5,873 nt of DNA from JAFAVN01 sp036378375 (GCA_036378375.1 DASUWQ010000060.1:1-5873), one strand, 5' to 3'; numbered from the stretch's first letter, positions 1-5,674 are shown. Numbers and translations are program-made. The notes: generated by a model from the letters alone, not told the origin.

Positions 1-244
1 TGACCCAGCCGGAAGTCTGGTTCGAATCAATCAATTTGAGCTCAGAACCGACAAGCGCCGACAGAAGGGCTGAGGCGTTCGCGGACGTTTGGCCGAGTAA
101 AGCGATGCGGGCCGGACGTTGCGCGATGAAGATCTGCTTGATCGGCCGTAATTCGTTCAGGACCGCGCTCTGCAAAGGCCCGGGAAGCCGGCTGACCAAA
201 GCTTCGATCTTCTCGTAGATGTTCAGCAAGAACTGCTGGTTCAT
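1..244 (-). CDS. N-terminal fragment of a GTPase-like protein with a degenerate P-loop (cut by window edge)
   Basis: Reading leftwards from the ATG at 244-242, the frame is open to the window edge and gives 81 residues starting MNQQFLLNIYEKIEALVSRL. An in-frame TAG lies upstream, inside the palindrome, so this ATG is the first usable start. An amphipathic helical segment (about 1-40) is followed by a hydrophobic strand and a loop, IALLGQTSANASALLSALVG (about 47-66), placed and shaped like the G1/P-loop of a Ras-like or dynamin-like GTPase. The expected GxxxxGK[S/T] reads G-QTSA-N-A-S, so the Gly-Lys pair is missing. The order of helix then P-loop strand recalls membrane-associated GTPases of the DUF697 type; that is an inference from a fragment. 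No Shine-Dalgarno sequence precedes the start, and a perfect palindrome ends 17 nt upstream of it. It could be a pseudo-GTPase or an unrelated helical protein. Confidence 0.6.
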   Translation of the reverse strand, partial: MNQQFLLNIYEKIEALVSRLPGPLQSAVLNELRPIKQIFIAQRPARIALLGQTSANASALLSALVGSELKLIDSNQTSGWV

Positions 245-261
245 AGAAGGGAACGAGTTAC

Positions 262-287
262 ACAGCCAGGGCTAAAGCCCTGGCTGT
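262..287. repeat. Perfect 26-bp palindrome (12-bp arms, 2-nt loop)
   Basis: The arm acagccagggct (262-273) is followed by aa and then its exact reverse complement agccctggctgt (276-287). It sits 17 nt upstream of the ATG at 244, in the presumed leader of the GTPase-like gene, and is not followed by a T-run on either strand, so it is a poor intrinsic terminator. The core ggctaaagcc resembles short dispersed palindromes I recall from intergenic regions of Acidobacteriota and Verrucomicrobiota genomes; I cannot confirm this here. It could be a REP-like element or an RNA hairpin affecting expression of the downstream gene. Confidence 0.8.
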
Positions 288-460
288 TTCATTTCGCCAT
301 TTCATGGCTGGTCTTTCGCCGAACCGCTCTCTCAGCAGGTGATCGACATTGCTGCCACCGTCTCCGGCATTGCCGATGTTCCTGATTATTCTCGGCTTGC
401 CAGACGTAGCCTCCCGTAGTTTCAGACGACGGGGCGAAAGTCTGGCGTTCTCGCTCGTTG
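288..460. other. Noncoding spacer between the peroxiredoxin and GTPase-like genes
   Basis: Together with the palindrome at 262-287 this makes a gap of about 216 bp. It holds one hairpin-forming stretch (399-446). One minus-strand frame stays open from the end of the peroxiredoxin gene to a TAA next to the palindrome, but it has no plausible start until a Met 16 codons from its end, and its product is rich in Arg, Gly and Asn without recognisable motifs. I see no tRNA, ncRNA or convincing promoter here. Confidence 0.5.
399..446 (-). repeat. Nested inverted repeat downstream of the peroxiredoxin gene; possible transcript end
   Basis: The outer arms gccagac (399-405) and gtctggc (440-446) are exact complements. 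Inside them cccgt (413-417) can pair with acggg (429-433). The structure starts 15 nt past the peroxiredoxin stop, where a terminator would be expected, but no T-run follows it in the minus direction. It may be a dispersed repeat rather than a classical rho-independent terminator, or a hairpin protecting the 3' end of the nadA operon transcript. Confidence 0.45.
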
Positions 461-946
461 TCAGGCCGCTGCTTGTTCCAGGAGCGCTTTTGCCAGCAGA
501 GTCACATGCTCGGCCGGCTTTACTTTCTTCAAGATATTAACGATTCGGAGGTCCGGTCCGATCACAAAGGTGGTTCTTTCGGTACCGAAATATTTCTTTC
601 CGTACATGCTCTTCTCGGCCCACACGCCATAGCTCTGAACTATCTCTTTATCCGGATCGCTCAGCAGAGGGAAAGGCAGTCCATGCTTCTTGATGAACTT
701 CTCATGGCTAGCAGCGCTATCGACGCTTACGCCGAAAAGCTCTGCCCGGGACTGAATTTCGCCCCAAGTATCTCGAAGGTCGCAAGCCTGCCGCGTGCAT
801 CCCGGCGTGTCATCCTTCGGATAAAAGTAAAGAACCAACATTGATCCTTTGAAATCGTTCAATTTCACCGGCTGTCCGGCTCCATAAATGCCACCGACAG
901 CTATCGACTTAAAAGCCGGGGCAGCATCACCAATTTTCAGCTCCAT
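461..946 (-). CDS. bcp: BCP-type thioredoxin-dependent peroxiredoxin (thiol peroxidase)
   Basis: AhpC/TSA-family peroxiredoxin of the BCP/PrxQ group, which reduces hydrogen peroxide and organic hydroperoxides in the cytoplasm with thioredoxin as donor. Counting from the ATG at 946-944, the product is 161 residues, usual for BCP. The peroxidatic motif PKDDTPGC gives the PxxxTxxC signature with Cys50. Cys55, five residues later (CTRQAC), is the expected resolving cysteine of the atypical 2-Cys form. The family Arg lies in GTERTTF (Arg124). A GTG at 952, two codons upstream in frame, is an alternative start; I prefer the ATG because MELKIGDAAPAF matches the usual family N-terminus. Neither start has a clear Shine-Dalgarno sequence. 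The ATG lies 27 nt after the flavoprotein stop, so it is probably the last gene of the nadA transcript. The family call is secure; the substrate is not. Confidence 0.95.
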   Translation of the reverse strand: MELKIGDAAPAFKSIAVGGIYGAGQPVKLNDFKGSMLVLYFYPKDDTPGCTRQACDLRDTWGEIQSRAELFGVSVDSAASHEKFIKKHGLPFPLLSDPDKEIVQSYGVWAEKSMYGKKYFGTERTTFVIGPDLRIVNILKKVKPAEHVTLLAKALLEQAAA

Positions 947-973
947 ATTCACAGAAATAAGTGGCGAAAACTC

Positions 974-2167
974 TCACGCCTCCGCGCCCTGCGCAATCCA
1001 CTTCACCGCGCCTTCTCCGGCAATTTTGCCGGTCGCGAAGCAACCTTGGAGTAGATAACCTCCGGTGGGTGCATCCCAATCAATCATCTCTCCTGCGCAG
1101 AAGACGCCCGGGAATCGCTGGAGCATCAGATGATCGTCGAATTCGGCCCAATCGATTCCCCCGGCAGACGAAATTGCTTCGTCAATGGGGCGAGGATGAT
1201 TCAATCGAAGCTTGCACCGCCGAACGGCGGCCAGCAGCGAATTAAAATCTGTCGGCTTCATTGCCTCGTCGAGCAGAGCGATCGCCGCGGAGCTCAAACG
1301 CCAGCACTGAGCTGCGGCGTCCTGCAAGCTTAAGTCATCCCGCCACCTTTTCTGAAGCTCTTTATCGGTGAGATCGGGCTTAAAGTCGATTTCAATCGAG
1401 GAATCCAATTTGAGCCGACGGCCGAGTTGATAGAGGGCTCCACCTTCTAGCCCGTACTTCGTGATCAGGAGTTCCCCACGAACCCTTTGTCCGGCACAGG
1501 TCACTGCTAGATTTTTTAACGGTTTACCGTCTGCCACGCTTAAGAATTTCGCAGACCAGTTGTATTCCCAGCCAACATTGGAGGGCGAAAACGGATTGAT
1601 CCGAATCCCCATGTCAGCGAATTGCTGAGTCCACAGGCCATCCGAACCGGTTTGCGGCCAAGAAGCTCCTCCCAGTCCGAACACTACCGCTGACGCGTTC
1701 ACAGGCGAATACTCCTGTCCCTTTTGAAATACCACTTCAAGGCTTCGACCGTTAATTGAGAGTTGGTGAAATTTATAGCCCAAGCGGATATCGCAACCGA
1801 GCTCATAAAGCCGCTCGAGCCACCGTTCCAGAATTTCAGGAGCACGAGCGGTGCGCGGAAATACGCGTCCACTCGTTCCGACATAGGTGGGTACGCCTAG
1901 CTCTTCGTACCAGGCTTTAAGCCGGCTAGGCGGGAACTGCTGCAACATGCCTTGCCAGCGTTTGGGATTGTCGTAGCGCGATGCAAACTGATCGAGCTCT
2001 TCGGAGTGCGTGATATTAAGACCTCCGCGCCCAGCAACGAGAAACTTCCGACCAAGCGATGGTTTTTGATCGAAAATCCACACAGTAACCCCTGCTAGCC
2101 CTAGGGACTCGGCAGCCCACAATCCGGCCGGTCCCGCCCCAATCACCACCGCACCATCAAATTTCAC
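974..2167 (-). CDS. HI0933/PP_4765-type FAD-dependent oxidoreductase
   Basis: A 397-residue flavoprotein of the HI0933/YhiN/BaiN superfamily, closest by eye to the uncharacterised PP_4765 (TIGR03862) branch. The N-terminal Rossmann motif GAGPAG (10-15) binds the FAD ADP moiety. The family signature GRKFLVAGRGGLNITHSE lies at 39-56, a second motif GLGGASWPQTGSDG at 164-177, and the C-terminal FAD-binding stretch GVFCAGEMIDWDAPTGGYLL at 354-373, so it looks full length and intact. The start is GTG (2167-2165), sharing GTGA with the nadA TGA stop: a 4-nt overlap typical of translational coupling. No Shine-Dalgarno sequence is visible. The reaction is unknown for this branch; BaiN, a relative, reduces bile-acid intermediates, but nothing here suggests that. 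It is not L-aspartate oxidase (NadB), which belongs to the succinate dehydrogenase/fumarate reductase flavoprotein family with different motifs. Confidence 0.93.
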   Translation of the reverse strand: MKFDGAVVIGAGPAGLWAAESLGLAGVTVWIFDQKPSLGRKFLVAGRGGLNITHSEELDQFASRYDNPKRWQGMLQQFPPSRLKAWYEELGVPTYVGTSGRVFPRTARAPEILERWLERLYELGCDIRLGYKFHQLSINGRSLEVVFQKGQEYSPVNASAVVFGLGGASWPQTGSDGLWTQQFADMGIRINPFSPSNVGWEYNWSAKFLSVADGKPLKNLAVTCAGQRVRGELLITKYGLEGGALYQLGRRLKLDSSIEIDFKPDLTDKELQKRWRDDLSLQDAAAQCWRLSSAAIALLDEAMKPTDFNSLLAAVRRCKLRLNHPRPIDEAISSAGGIDWAEFDDHLMLQRFPGVFCAGEMIDWDAPTGGYLLQGCFATGKIAGEGAVKWIAQGAEA

Positions 2168-3105
2168 TTAAGGTCAAGCATCCGTAAAATCGGCTGCTCG
2201 GCTCGCTTTCTAATCGCTTCCGGTATCTCGATTTCGGGTTGTAGCGCATCCAACGCATCCCGCAGTTTTTCCAATGTGTTGCGTTTCATGAACCGGCAAT
2301 CTGCGCAGGAACAATGCTCGGTAGGACCTGGGATAAAGTCCTTATTCGGAACCTCTTTCTTCAGCCGATGCAGCATTCCTGATTCGGTCACGATAATAAA
2401 AGCGTCAGCCGGTGAATTCCGGCAGTAGCCAACCATTTTTTCGGTCGAGCAAACTTCGTCTGCCAGCATCCGCACCGCGTAAGTGCATTCGGGATGAGCA
2501 ACAACCGGCGCGTCCGGGTACACCTCTCGAATCTTTTGGATGCTGTTCTGAGTGAACTCAACATGGACATAACAGGCACCTTTCCAGAGATCCATTTTCC
2601 TGCCTGTCTGCTCCATCACCCAGGAACCCAGGTTCTGGTCTGGAACAAAAAGAATGTTTCTATCCGCAGGCGCATTTTCTACCACTTTGACCGCGTTACC
2701 GCTAGTACAAATGATATCGGACAACGCTTTGACGCCGGCGCTACAATTGATATAGGCGATGACGTAGTAATTCTTCTCCCGGTGCCGGCTGAGAAAATCA
2801 GCGAGCTGGTCCGCCGGGCATGAGTCGGAAAGTGAACAGCCCGCCTCGAGATCCGGTAGAATCACGGTGCGGCCTGGATTTACGATTTTGGCGGTCTCCG
2901 CCATGAAGTGGACTCCGCAGAACACGATGACGTCTGCCTGAGTCTCTTTTGCTCGATAACTCAGACCCAGAGAGTCACCGACAAAATCCGCAACATCTTG
3001 AATTTCAGGTACTTGATAATTGTGCGCGAGGATGACCGCGTTGCGTTCAACTTTGAGACGCCGCACCTCACTCGCGAGGTCGTACCCTTCCTTTAGAGCA
3101 ACCAT
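2164..3105 (-). CDS. nadA: Quinolinate synthase NadA
   Basis: NadA condenses iminoaspartate with dihydroxyacetone phosphate to quinolinate, the precursor of NAD, using a [4Fe-4S] cluster with three cysteine ligands. The 313-residue product has three homologous segments. Expected ligands are Cys63 (VIVFCGVHFMAE), Cys178 (WKGACYVH) and Cys270 (CADCRFMK). Other family motifs are AHNYQ (27-31), YINCSAGVKA (118-127), CTSGNA (133-138), HPEC (204-207) and TESGM (240-244). Cys265 and Cys267 precede the third ligand in a Cys-rich stretch, as in longer enterobacterial NadA where a CxxC pair is proposed as redox-sensitive. The ATG at 3105 has no Shine-Dalgarno sequence; a candidate promoter predicts a leader of only a few bases. 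Its TGA overlaps the flavoprotein GTG. NadB and NadC are not in the window. Identification is secure. Confidence 0.97.
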   Translation of the reverse strand: MVALKEGYDLASEVRRLKVERNAVILAHNYQVPEIQDVADFVGDSLGLSYRAKETQADVIVFCGVHFMAETAKIVNPGRTVILPDLEAGCSLSDSCPADQLADFLSRHREKNYYVIAYINCSAGVKALSDIICTSGNAVKVVENAPADRNILFVPDQNLGSWVMEQTGRKMDLWKGACYVHVEFTQNSIQKIREVYPDAPVVAHPECTYAVRMLADEVCSTEKMVGYCRNSPADAFIIVTESGMLHRLKKEVPNKDFIPGPTEHCSCADCRFMKRNTLEKLRDALDALQPEIEIPEAIRKRAEQPILRMLDLK

Positions 3106-3116
3106 TTGATTTAATG

Positions 3117-3145
3117 AGTATGAGTTCTGAATCTTTTGGATTCAA
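3117..3145 (-). promoter_or_regulatory. Candidate sigma70-type promoter of the nadA operon
   Basis: On the minus strand TTGAAT (3145-3140) is followed by a 17-nt spacer and CATACT (3122-3117), each matching four of six consensus bases with ideal spacing. A start site about 7 nt past the -10 box would fall near 3110, leaving a leader of only about five bases before the nadA ATG at 3105. That agrees with the missing Shine-Dalgarno sequence and suggests a leaderless or nearly leaderless transcript. This is inferred from sequence only. Confidence 0.4.
3128..3144. promoter_or_regulatory. Operator-like dyad inside the nadA promoter
   Basis: The sequence tgaatc (3128-3133), ttttg, gattca (3139-3144) is an exact 6-5-6 inverted repeat. 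It fills most of the spacer of the proposed promoter and overlaps its -35 box, a position where a bound repressor would block RNA polymerase. NAD biosynthesis genes are controlled by NadR, NiaR, NrtR or NadQ in various bacteria; I cannot assign this dyad to any of them. Chance is possible for arms of this length. Confidence 0.35.
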
Positions 3146-3186
3146 TCTTGTTTTCTCTTGCAGATTCGGAAACTGGATAGCCAGAG

Positions 3187-3259
3187 GGGAGAAGCTCCCG
3201 CTCCTCCGGGTGTGGCCGACCTTTTGCCGGCGAAGAAATGCCTACGAGCAGGAGCTCGT
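3187..3259. repeat. Small hairpins between moeA and nadA; possible moeA transcript end or dispersed repeat
   Basis: Two exact inverted repeats lie here: acgagc-agga-gctcgt (3244-3259), beginning 10 nt beyond the moeA stop in the minus direction, and gggag-aag-ctccc (3187-3199). A third, weaker pair is cccg (3197-3200) with cggg (3207-3210). No T-run follows any of them, so intrinsic termination is doubtful. The purine-rich GAGC/GGGAG wording resembles noncoding repeat DNA more than coding sequence. The gap is 164 bp and otherwise carries only the nadA promoter. Confidence 0.45.
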
Positions 3260-3269
3260 CCCTCCGACG

Positions 3270-4445
3270 CTACGCCAATAGGACTACCTCCACGGTTTGA
3301 TGCTCCGGAATTTGTTCTCCAGCGCCGATCCGTAACAACGCGTTTGCTCGCGATAACCCGAATAGCGCATGAGACTCCTGGTTTCCGAAAGGGATGAATC
3401 TGCCTGCCTCCAGGTGCCCTCGTAGGTAATGCGGGCGCTCGCCCTTGTTGGTCACCGATTTGGACAGGATCGCCTGAGTCTTGGTGATCGATTCGCCTCG
3501 CCAACCTTGCATCGCGAGGAGAGCAGGCCGCACAAATAACAGAAAAGTCACAAAGGCTGAGACTGGATTACCCGGCAAACCAAAGACCCACTTTCCGTCC
3601 AATCGACCAAACAGAAAGGGCTTACCAGGGCGTACTGCAACCCGCCAAAGCTCGATATCGCACCCGAGTTTCTTAAGGGTCGATTTTACCAAGTCTCGCT
3701 CTCCCACCGAAACACCGCCCGCGATCACGATGACATCGTCGGAGGCAGCGTCCTGGAACGCGCGCAGGTGTTCATTCTCTTCATCCGGCACCGGGTCGAA
3801 TAGGCGAGGTATCCCACCCGCATCCTGGACCAGTTCATGCAACATCACACGATTGGTCTCATAAATCTCACCCGCTCCGAGCGGTTCTCCGGGGCTCTTC
3901 AATTCACTGCCGGTCGCCAGAATCGCCACCCTCGGTCGACGAAAGACACGGATTTGACCAATTCCCTGAGAAGCAAGAGTAGCCAGTAACGGTCCGTTCA
4001 GACGAGCGCCGGCCTCGGCGACCTTCTGTCCTTCACAAAGATCTCCGCCGCGTAACCGAATAAATTCTCCTGGGGAAGCAGCTTCCCTGATCGTTACCTG
4101 ATCTCCTTGCCGATCGCAATCTTCCTGCATTACCACCGAGTTCGCGCCTACTGGCATCGGCGCGCCGGTGTATACCCGCACGGCAGTCCCTGCGTTGACC
4201 GTCAGACCTTGATCCGGACCCGCAGGTTGCTCACCGATGACCCGTAGTACTGCTCCGGCCACGGCGTCAGCTGCTCTGACCGCATATCCGTCCATCGACG
4301 AGTTATCGAAGCGCGGCAAACTGACTCGGGCCAATACGTTCTCGGCCAAAATGCGGTCGCCAGCCTCGAACAATCGCAATTCTTCTGTCTCCAACGGCCG
4401 GACCGCCGCCAGAATCGATCTCAGCGCATCCTGTTCTGTAAGCAT
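3270..4445 (-). CDS. moeA: Molybdopterin molybdotransferase MoeA
   Basis: MoeA inserts molybdate into adenylylated molybdopterin, releasing AMP, the last common step of molybdenum cofactor synthesis in the cytoplasm. From the ATG at 4445 the product is 391 residues, near the usual size of about 400. The MoeA N-terminal region includes PRFDNSSMDGYAV (44-56). The MogA-like domain (about 170-312) has ATGSEL (177-182), GGVSVGERD (243-251) with the conserved acidic region, PGKPFLFG (273-280) and GLPGNPVSA (289-297). The C-terminal beta domain is about 325-391. An ATG 18 codons upstream (4499) is in frame, but its extra residues (MTSVCLDPQHLRHCVADS) do not look like the family, whose members begin close to MLTEQDAL. 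Neither start has a Shine-Dalgarno sequence. No moaA, mogA, mobA or molybdoenzyme is adjacent, and spacers with hairpins on both sides suggest a single-gene transcript. Confidence 0.95.
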   Translation of the reverse strand: MLTEQDALRSILAAVRPLETEELRLFEAGDRILAENVLARVSLPRFDNSSMDGYAVRAADAVAGAVLRVIGEQPAGPDQGLTVNAGTAVRVYTGAPMPVGANSVVMQEDCDRQGDQVTIREAASPGEFIRLRGGDLCEGQKVAEAGARLNGPLLATLASQGIGQIRVFRRPRVAILATGSELKSPGEPLGAGEIYETNRVMLHELVQDAGGIPRLFDPVPDEENEHLRAFQDAASDDVIVIAGGVSVGERDLVKSTLKKLGCDIELWRVAVRPGKPFLFGRLDGKWVFGLPGNPVSAFVTFLLFVRPALLAMQGWRGESITKTQAILSKSVTNKGERPHYLRGHLEAGRFIPFGNQESHALFGLSRANALLRIGAGEQIPEHQTVEVVLLA

Positions 4446-4563
4446 GGAGTCAGCAACACAATGTCTCAGATGTTGTGGATCGAGGCAAACGGACGTCATC
4501 CCGGAGGGAGGAAACGATGGTAGCCTGGCAATTCAGTGCCTGGAAGCGTCTCAAAAGAAGCGA

Positions 4564-4657
4564 TCCGTCCCGTAGGGACTGCCGGACTTTGCCGCGAAGG
4601 GGCTATACAATACAGCCCCTTCGCGGTATAAATCTTCTTGTCCCTACCGGACAAGGA
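4564..4657. repeat. Compound palindromic element with three hairpins (REP/BIME-like)
   Basis: Three exact inverted repeats are packed in about 90 bp. The first is gtccc-gta-gggac (4567-4579). The second has 13-bp arms ccgcgaaggggct (4592-4604) and agccccttcgcgg (4614-4626) around a 9-nt loop. The third is cttgtcc-ctacc-ggacaag (4637-4655). In addition gtagggac (4572-4579) and gtccctac (4640-4647) are complementary and enclose the central hairpin, so alternative foldings exist. It lies 20 nt past the stop of the secreted-protein gene, where it could stabilise or end that transcript, but no T-run follows on the minus strand. The nested design looks like a dispersed intergenic repeat; copy number cannot be judged from one window. 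Confidence 0.75.
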
Positions 4658-4676
4658 CGCCTACTACCGCCACCGC

Positions 4677-5657
4677 TTATTGCGGCACGGGATGCACCGG
4701 CTTGTTGTACTGGTCGTTCGAGCGATTATCATCATCGTCATCGTCGTCATCTTTAGTCCGCGGCGGACTAATTGTATCTTGACCAGTAAATTTTTTCTGA
4801 ATCCAGCCTCCAGCTCTTAGGAATGGTCGCTCGACGCGATTAACGACATTGCGACCGATGTTCCCGGCACGGTCGGTAAGGGAGCCGGACTGCTGACCAG
4901 ATTGATTAGATTGATTCGATTGACCATATTGGCCGGGTTCATCCGCATACTGCTGCTGCTCTTGCGTGTAGCGCGGCGTTTGCTTTTCCGGCGTCGCTTT
5001 TGCCACTGGCGCCGCTTCTTCGTCATGAGAATGGTGAGCCGGCGTTTGTGATTCGGAGCTATTTAGAAAACGTTCATCTGAGTTTTCCGGTGTCCGCTGC
5101 TGCGCCACCAAATTAGGTGCGTCTGCTCCCCAAGCCGAACTCACGATTGTCCCAGAATCCGCATTGACCTTTATCGCGCCGACCCGTTGATCCTTTGCGT
5201 CCGCCATTTGGACCGTCCACCCTGGTTTACCGGTTTCCCGATCAGCGGCTAATTGAAATTGGACCTTCGAGAATTCGATGCCTTTCGTTCTCGCCTCTTG
5301 AGTCGCTACTTGATATGCGCCGTCCGAATCGAGATTAAGATGGGCCAGATCCATGTCTTTACCGCCAGCCCATTCCGATTTCACCGGGGTTCGTTCGGAG
5401 GTAATCTGGTTGCCAGAAACCTCCAGTTCACGTACTCCACCGCGCGCGGCTGGATCATCGATCCAGACTTTCCAACGGTTTGGTTGAGCACCCGATCCTT
5501 CGCCTGAAATGGCGAGTACCTGGCTCAGCACTTTTTCGCCACGGCTTGAACCCACAGTCCGCAAAGCCGCATAAGCAGTGACCTGAGTGTGACCAGTTAC
5601 AGCAAATAAGATGGTTGATCCACAAACGAACAGCCAGCTACGCATAACAACCCGCAT
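4677..5657 (-). CDS. Secreted protein of unknown function with PepSY-like segments and poly-Asp tail
   Basis: I do not recognise a named family. The 326-residue product starts with a likely signal peptide: basic MRVVMR, hydrophobic core about 8-22, and a possible cleavage after AYA at 28-30, so export is inferred. Two segments, about 39-90 and 108-176, have the pattern of PepSY-like domains (RWKVWIDDP...RELEVSGNQITSE and GWTVQMADAKDQRVGAIKVNADSGTI), but this is a weak visual match. A low-complexity linker rich in Gln, Ser and Asn (about 190-260) includes the tandem SNQSNQS. A short basic segment (262-290) with GGWIQKKFTGQ follows, and the tail holds eight Asp residues (303-310). The ATG at 5657 has the only strong Shine-Dalgarno sequence in the window; Met5 is a less likely start. 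The acidic tail might bind cations; this is speculation. Confidence 0.85.
   Translation of the reverse strand: MRVVMRSWLFVCGSTILFAVTGHTQVTAYAALRTVGSSRGEKVLSQVLAISGEGSGAQPNRWKVWIDDPAARGGVRELEVSGNQITSERTPVKSEWAGGKDMDLAHLNLDSDGAYQVATQEARTKGIEFSKVQFQLAADRETGKPGWTVQMADAKDQRVGAIKVNADSGTIVSSAWGADAPNLVAQQRTPENSDERFLNSSESQTPAHHSHDEEAAPVAKATPEKQTPRYTQEQQQYADEPGQYGQSNQSNQSGQQSGSLTDRAGNIGRNVVNRVERPFLRAGGWIQKKFTGQDTISPPRTKDDDDDDDDNRSNDQYNKPVHPVPQ
4728..4751 (-). repeat. Trinucleotide tract encoding eight consecutive Asp residues
   Basis: Eight GAT/GAC codons follow one another inside the secreted-protein gene. The mixture of the two codons (GAC GAT pattern rather than a pure repeat) suggests selection for the acidic residues or an old expansion, and would make slippage less likely than in a pure tract. 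Confidence 0.85.
4900..4926 (-). repeat. Three tandem 9-bp units in the low-complexity linker
   Basis: On the plus strand the units gattgatta, gattgattc and gattgacca follow directly. They encode the Gln/Ser/Asn repeat of the secreted protein (around residues 244-253). The 9-bp unit keeps the reading frame when copies are gained or lost, so the linker length probably varies between relatives. Confidence 0.7.
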
Positions 5658-5665
5658 GTTATACG

Positions 5666-5674
5666 CTCCTCCCC
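5666..5674 (-). promoter_or_regulatory. Strong Shine-Dalgarno sequence of the secreted-protein gene
   Basis: The minus strand reads GGGGAGGAG, ending 8 nt before the ATG at 5657, which is close to ideal spacing. It decides the start in favour of Met1 over Met5. The other five gene starts in the window lack a comparable sequence. Confidence 0.85.

Noticed and set aside
290..460. Minus-strand frame open from the peroxiredoxin end to near the GTPase-like start
   Set aside because: It has no usable start near its beginning, no Shine-Dalgarno sequence and no recognisable motif, and it crosses the 399-446 hairpin and the palindrome.
458..844. Plus-strand 128-codon frame antisense to the peroxiredoxin gene
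   Set aside because: It is the complement of a strongly supported peroxiredoxin frame, without a ribosome site or motifs.
974..2167. The flavoprotein as L-aspartate oxidase (NadB), suggested by its place next to nadA
   Set aside because: Its motifs are those of the HI0933/PP_4765 group. At 397 residues it is well short of NadB, and I see no succinate dehydrogenase/fumarate reductase flavoprotein signatures.
2494..2823. Plus-strand 109-codon frame antisense to nadA
   Set aside because: It lies wholly within nadA, whose reading is fixed by many conserved motifs; the antisense product has no recognisable features.
3142..3504. Minus-strand 120-codon frame overlapping the moeA end and the following spacer
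   Set aside because: It is out of frame with the well-supported moeA C-terminus and its second half translates the hairpin-rich spacer into Arg/Gly/Ala-rich sequence.
4446..4499. Eighteen-codon N-terminal extension of MoeA from the ATG at 4499
   Set aside because: The extra residues do not fit the family N-terminus and there is no Shine-Dalgarno sequence; the complementary strand carries the purine-rich GGAGG, not this one.
4592..4626. Rho-independent terminator
   Set aside because: The 13-bp stem is strong enough, but neither strand has a T-run directly after it (CAAAGTCC on the minus strand, TATAAATCTTCTT on the plus strand).
4517..4756. Plus-strand open frame starting MVAWQFSAWKRLKR, with GGAGG 5 nt before the ATG
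   Set aside because: Despite the good ribosome site, the frame runs through the three-hairpin element and then antisense through the poly-Asp end of the secreted-protein gene, giving an Arg-rich product ending in His/Arg repeats. This is what a shadow reading of repeat DNA looks like.
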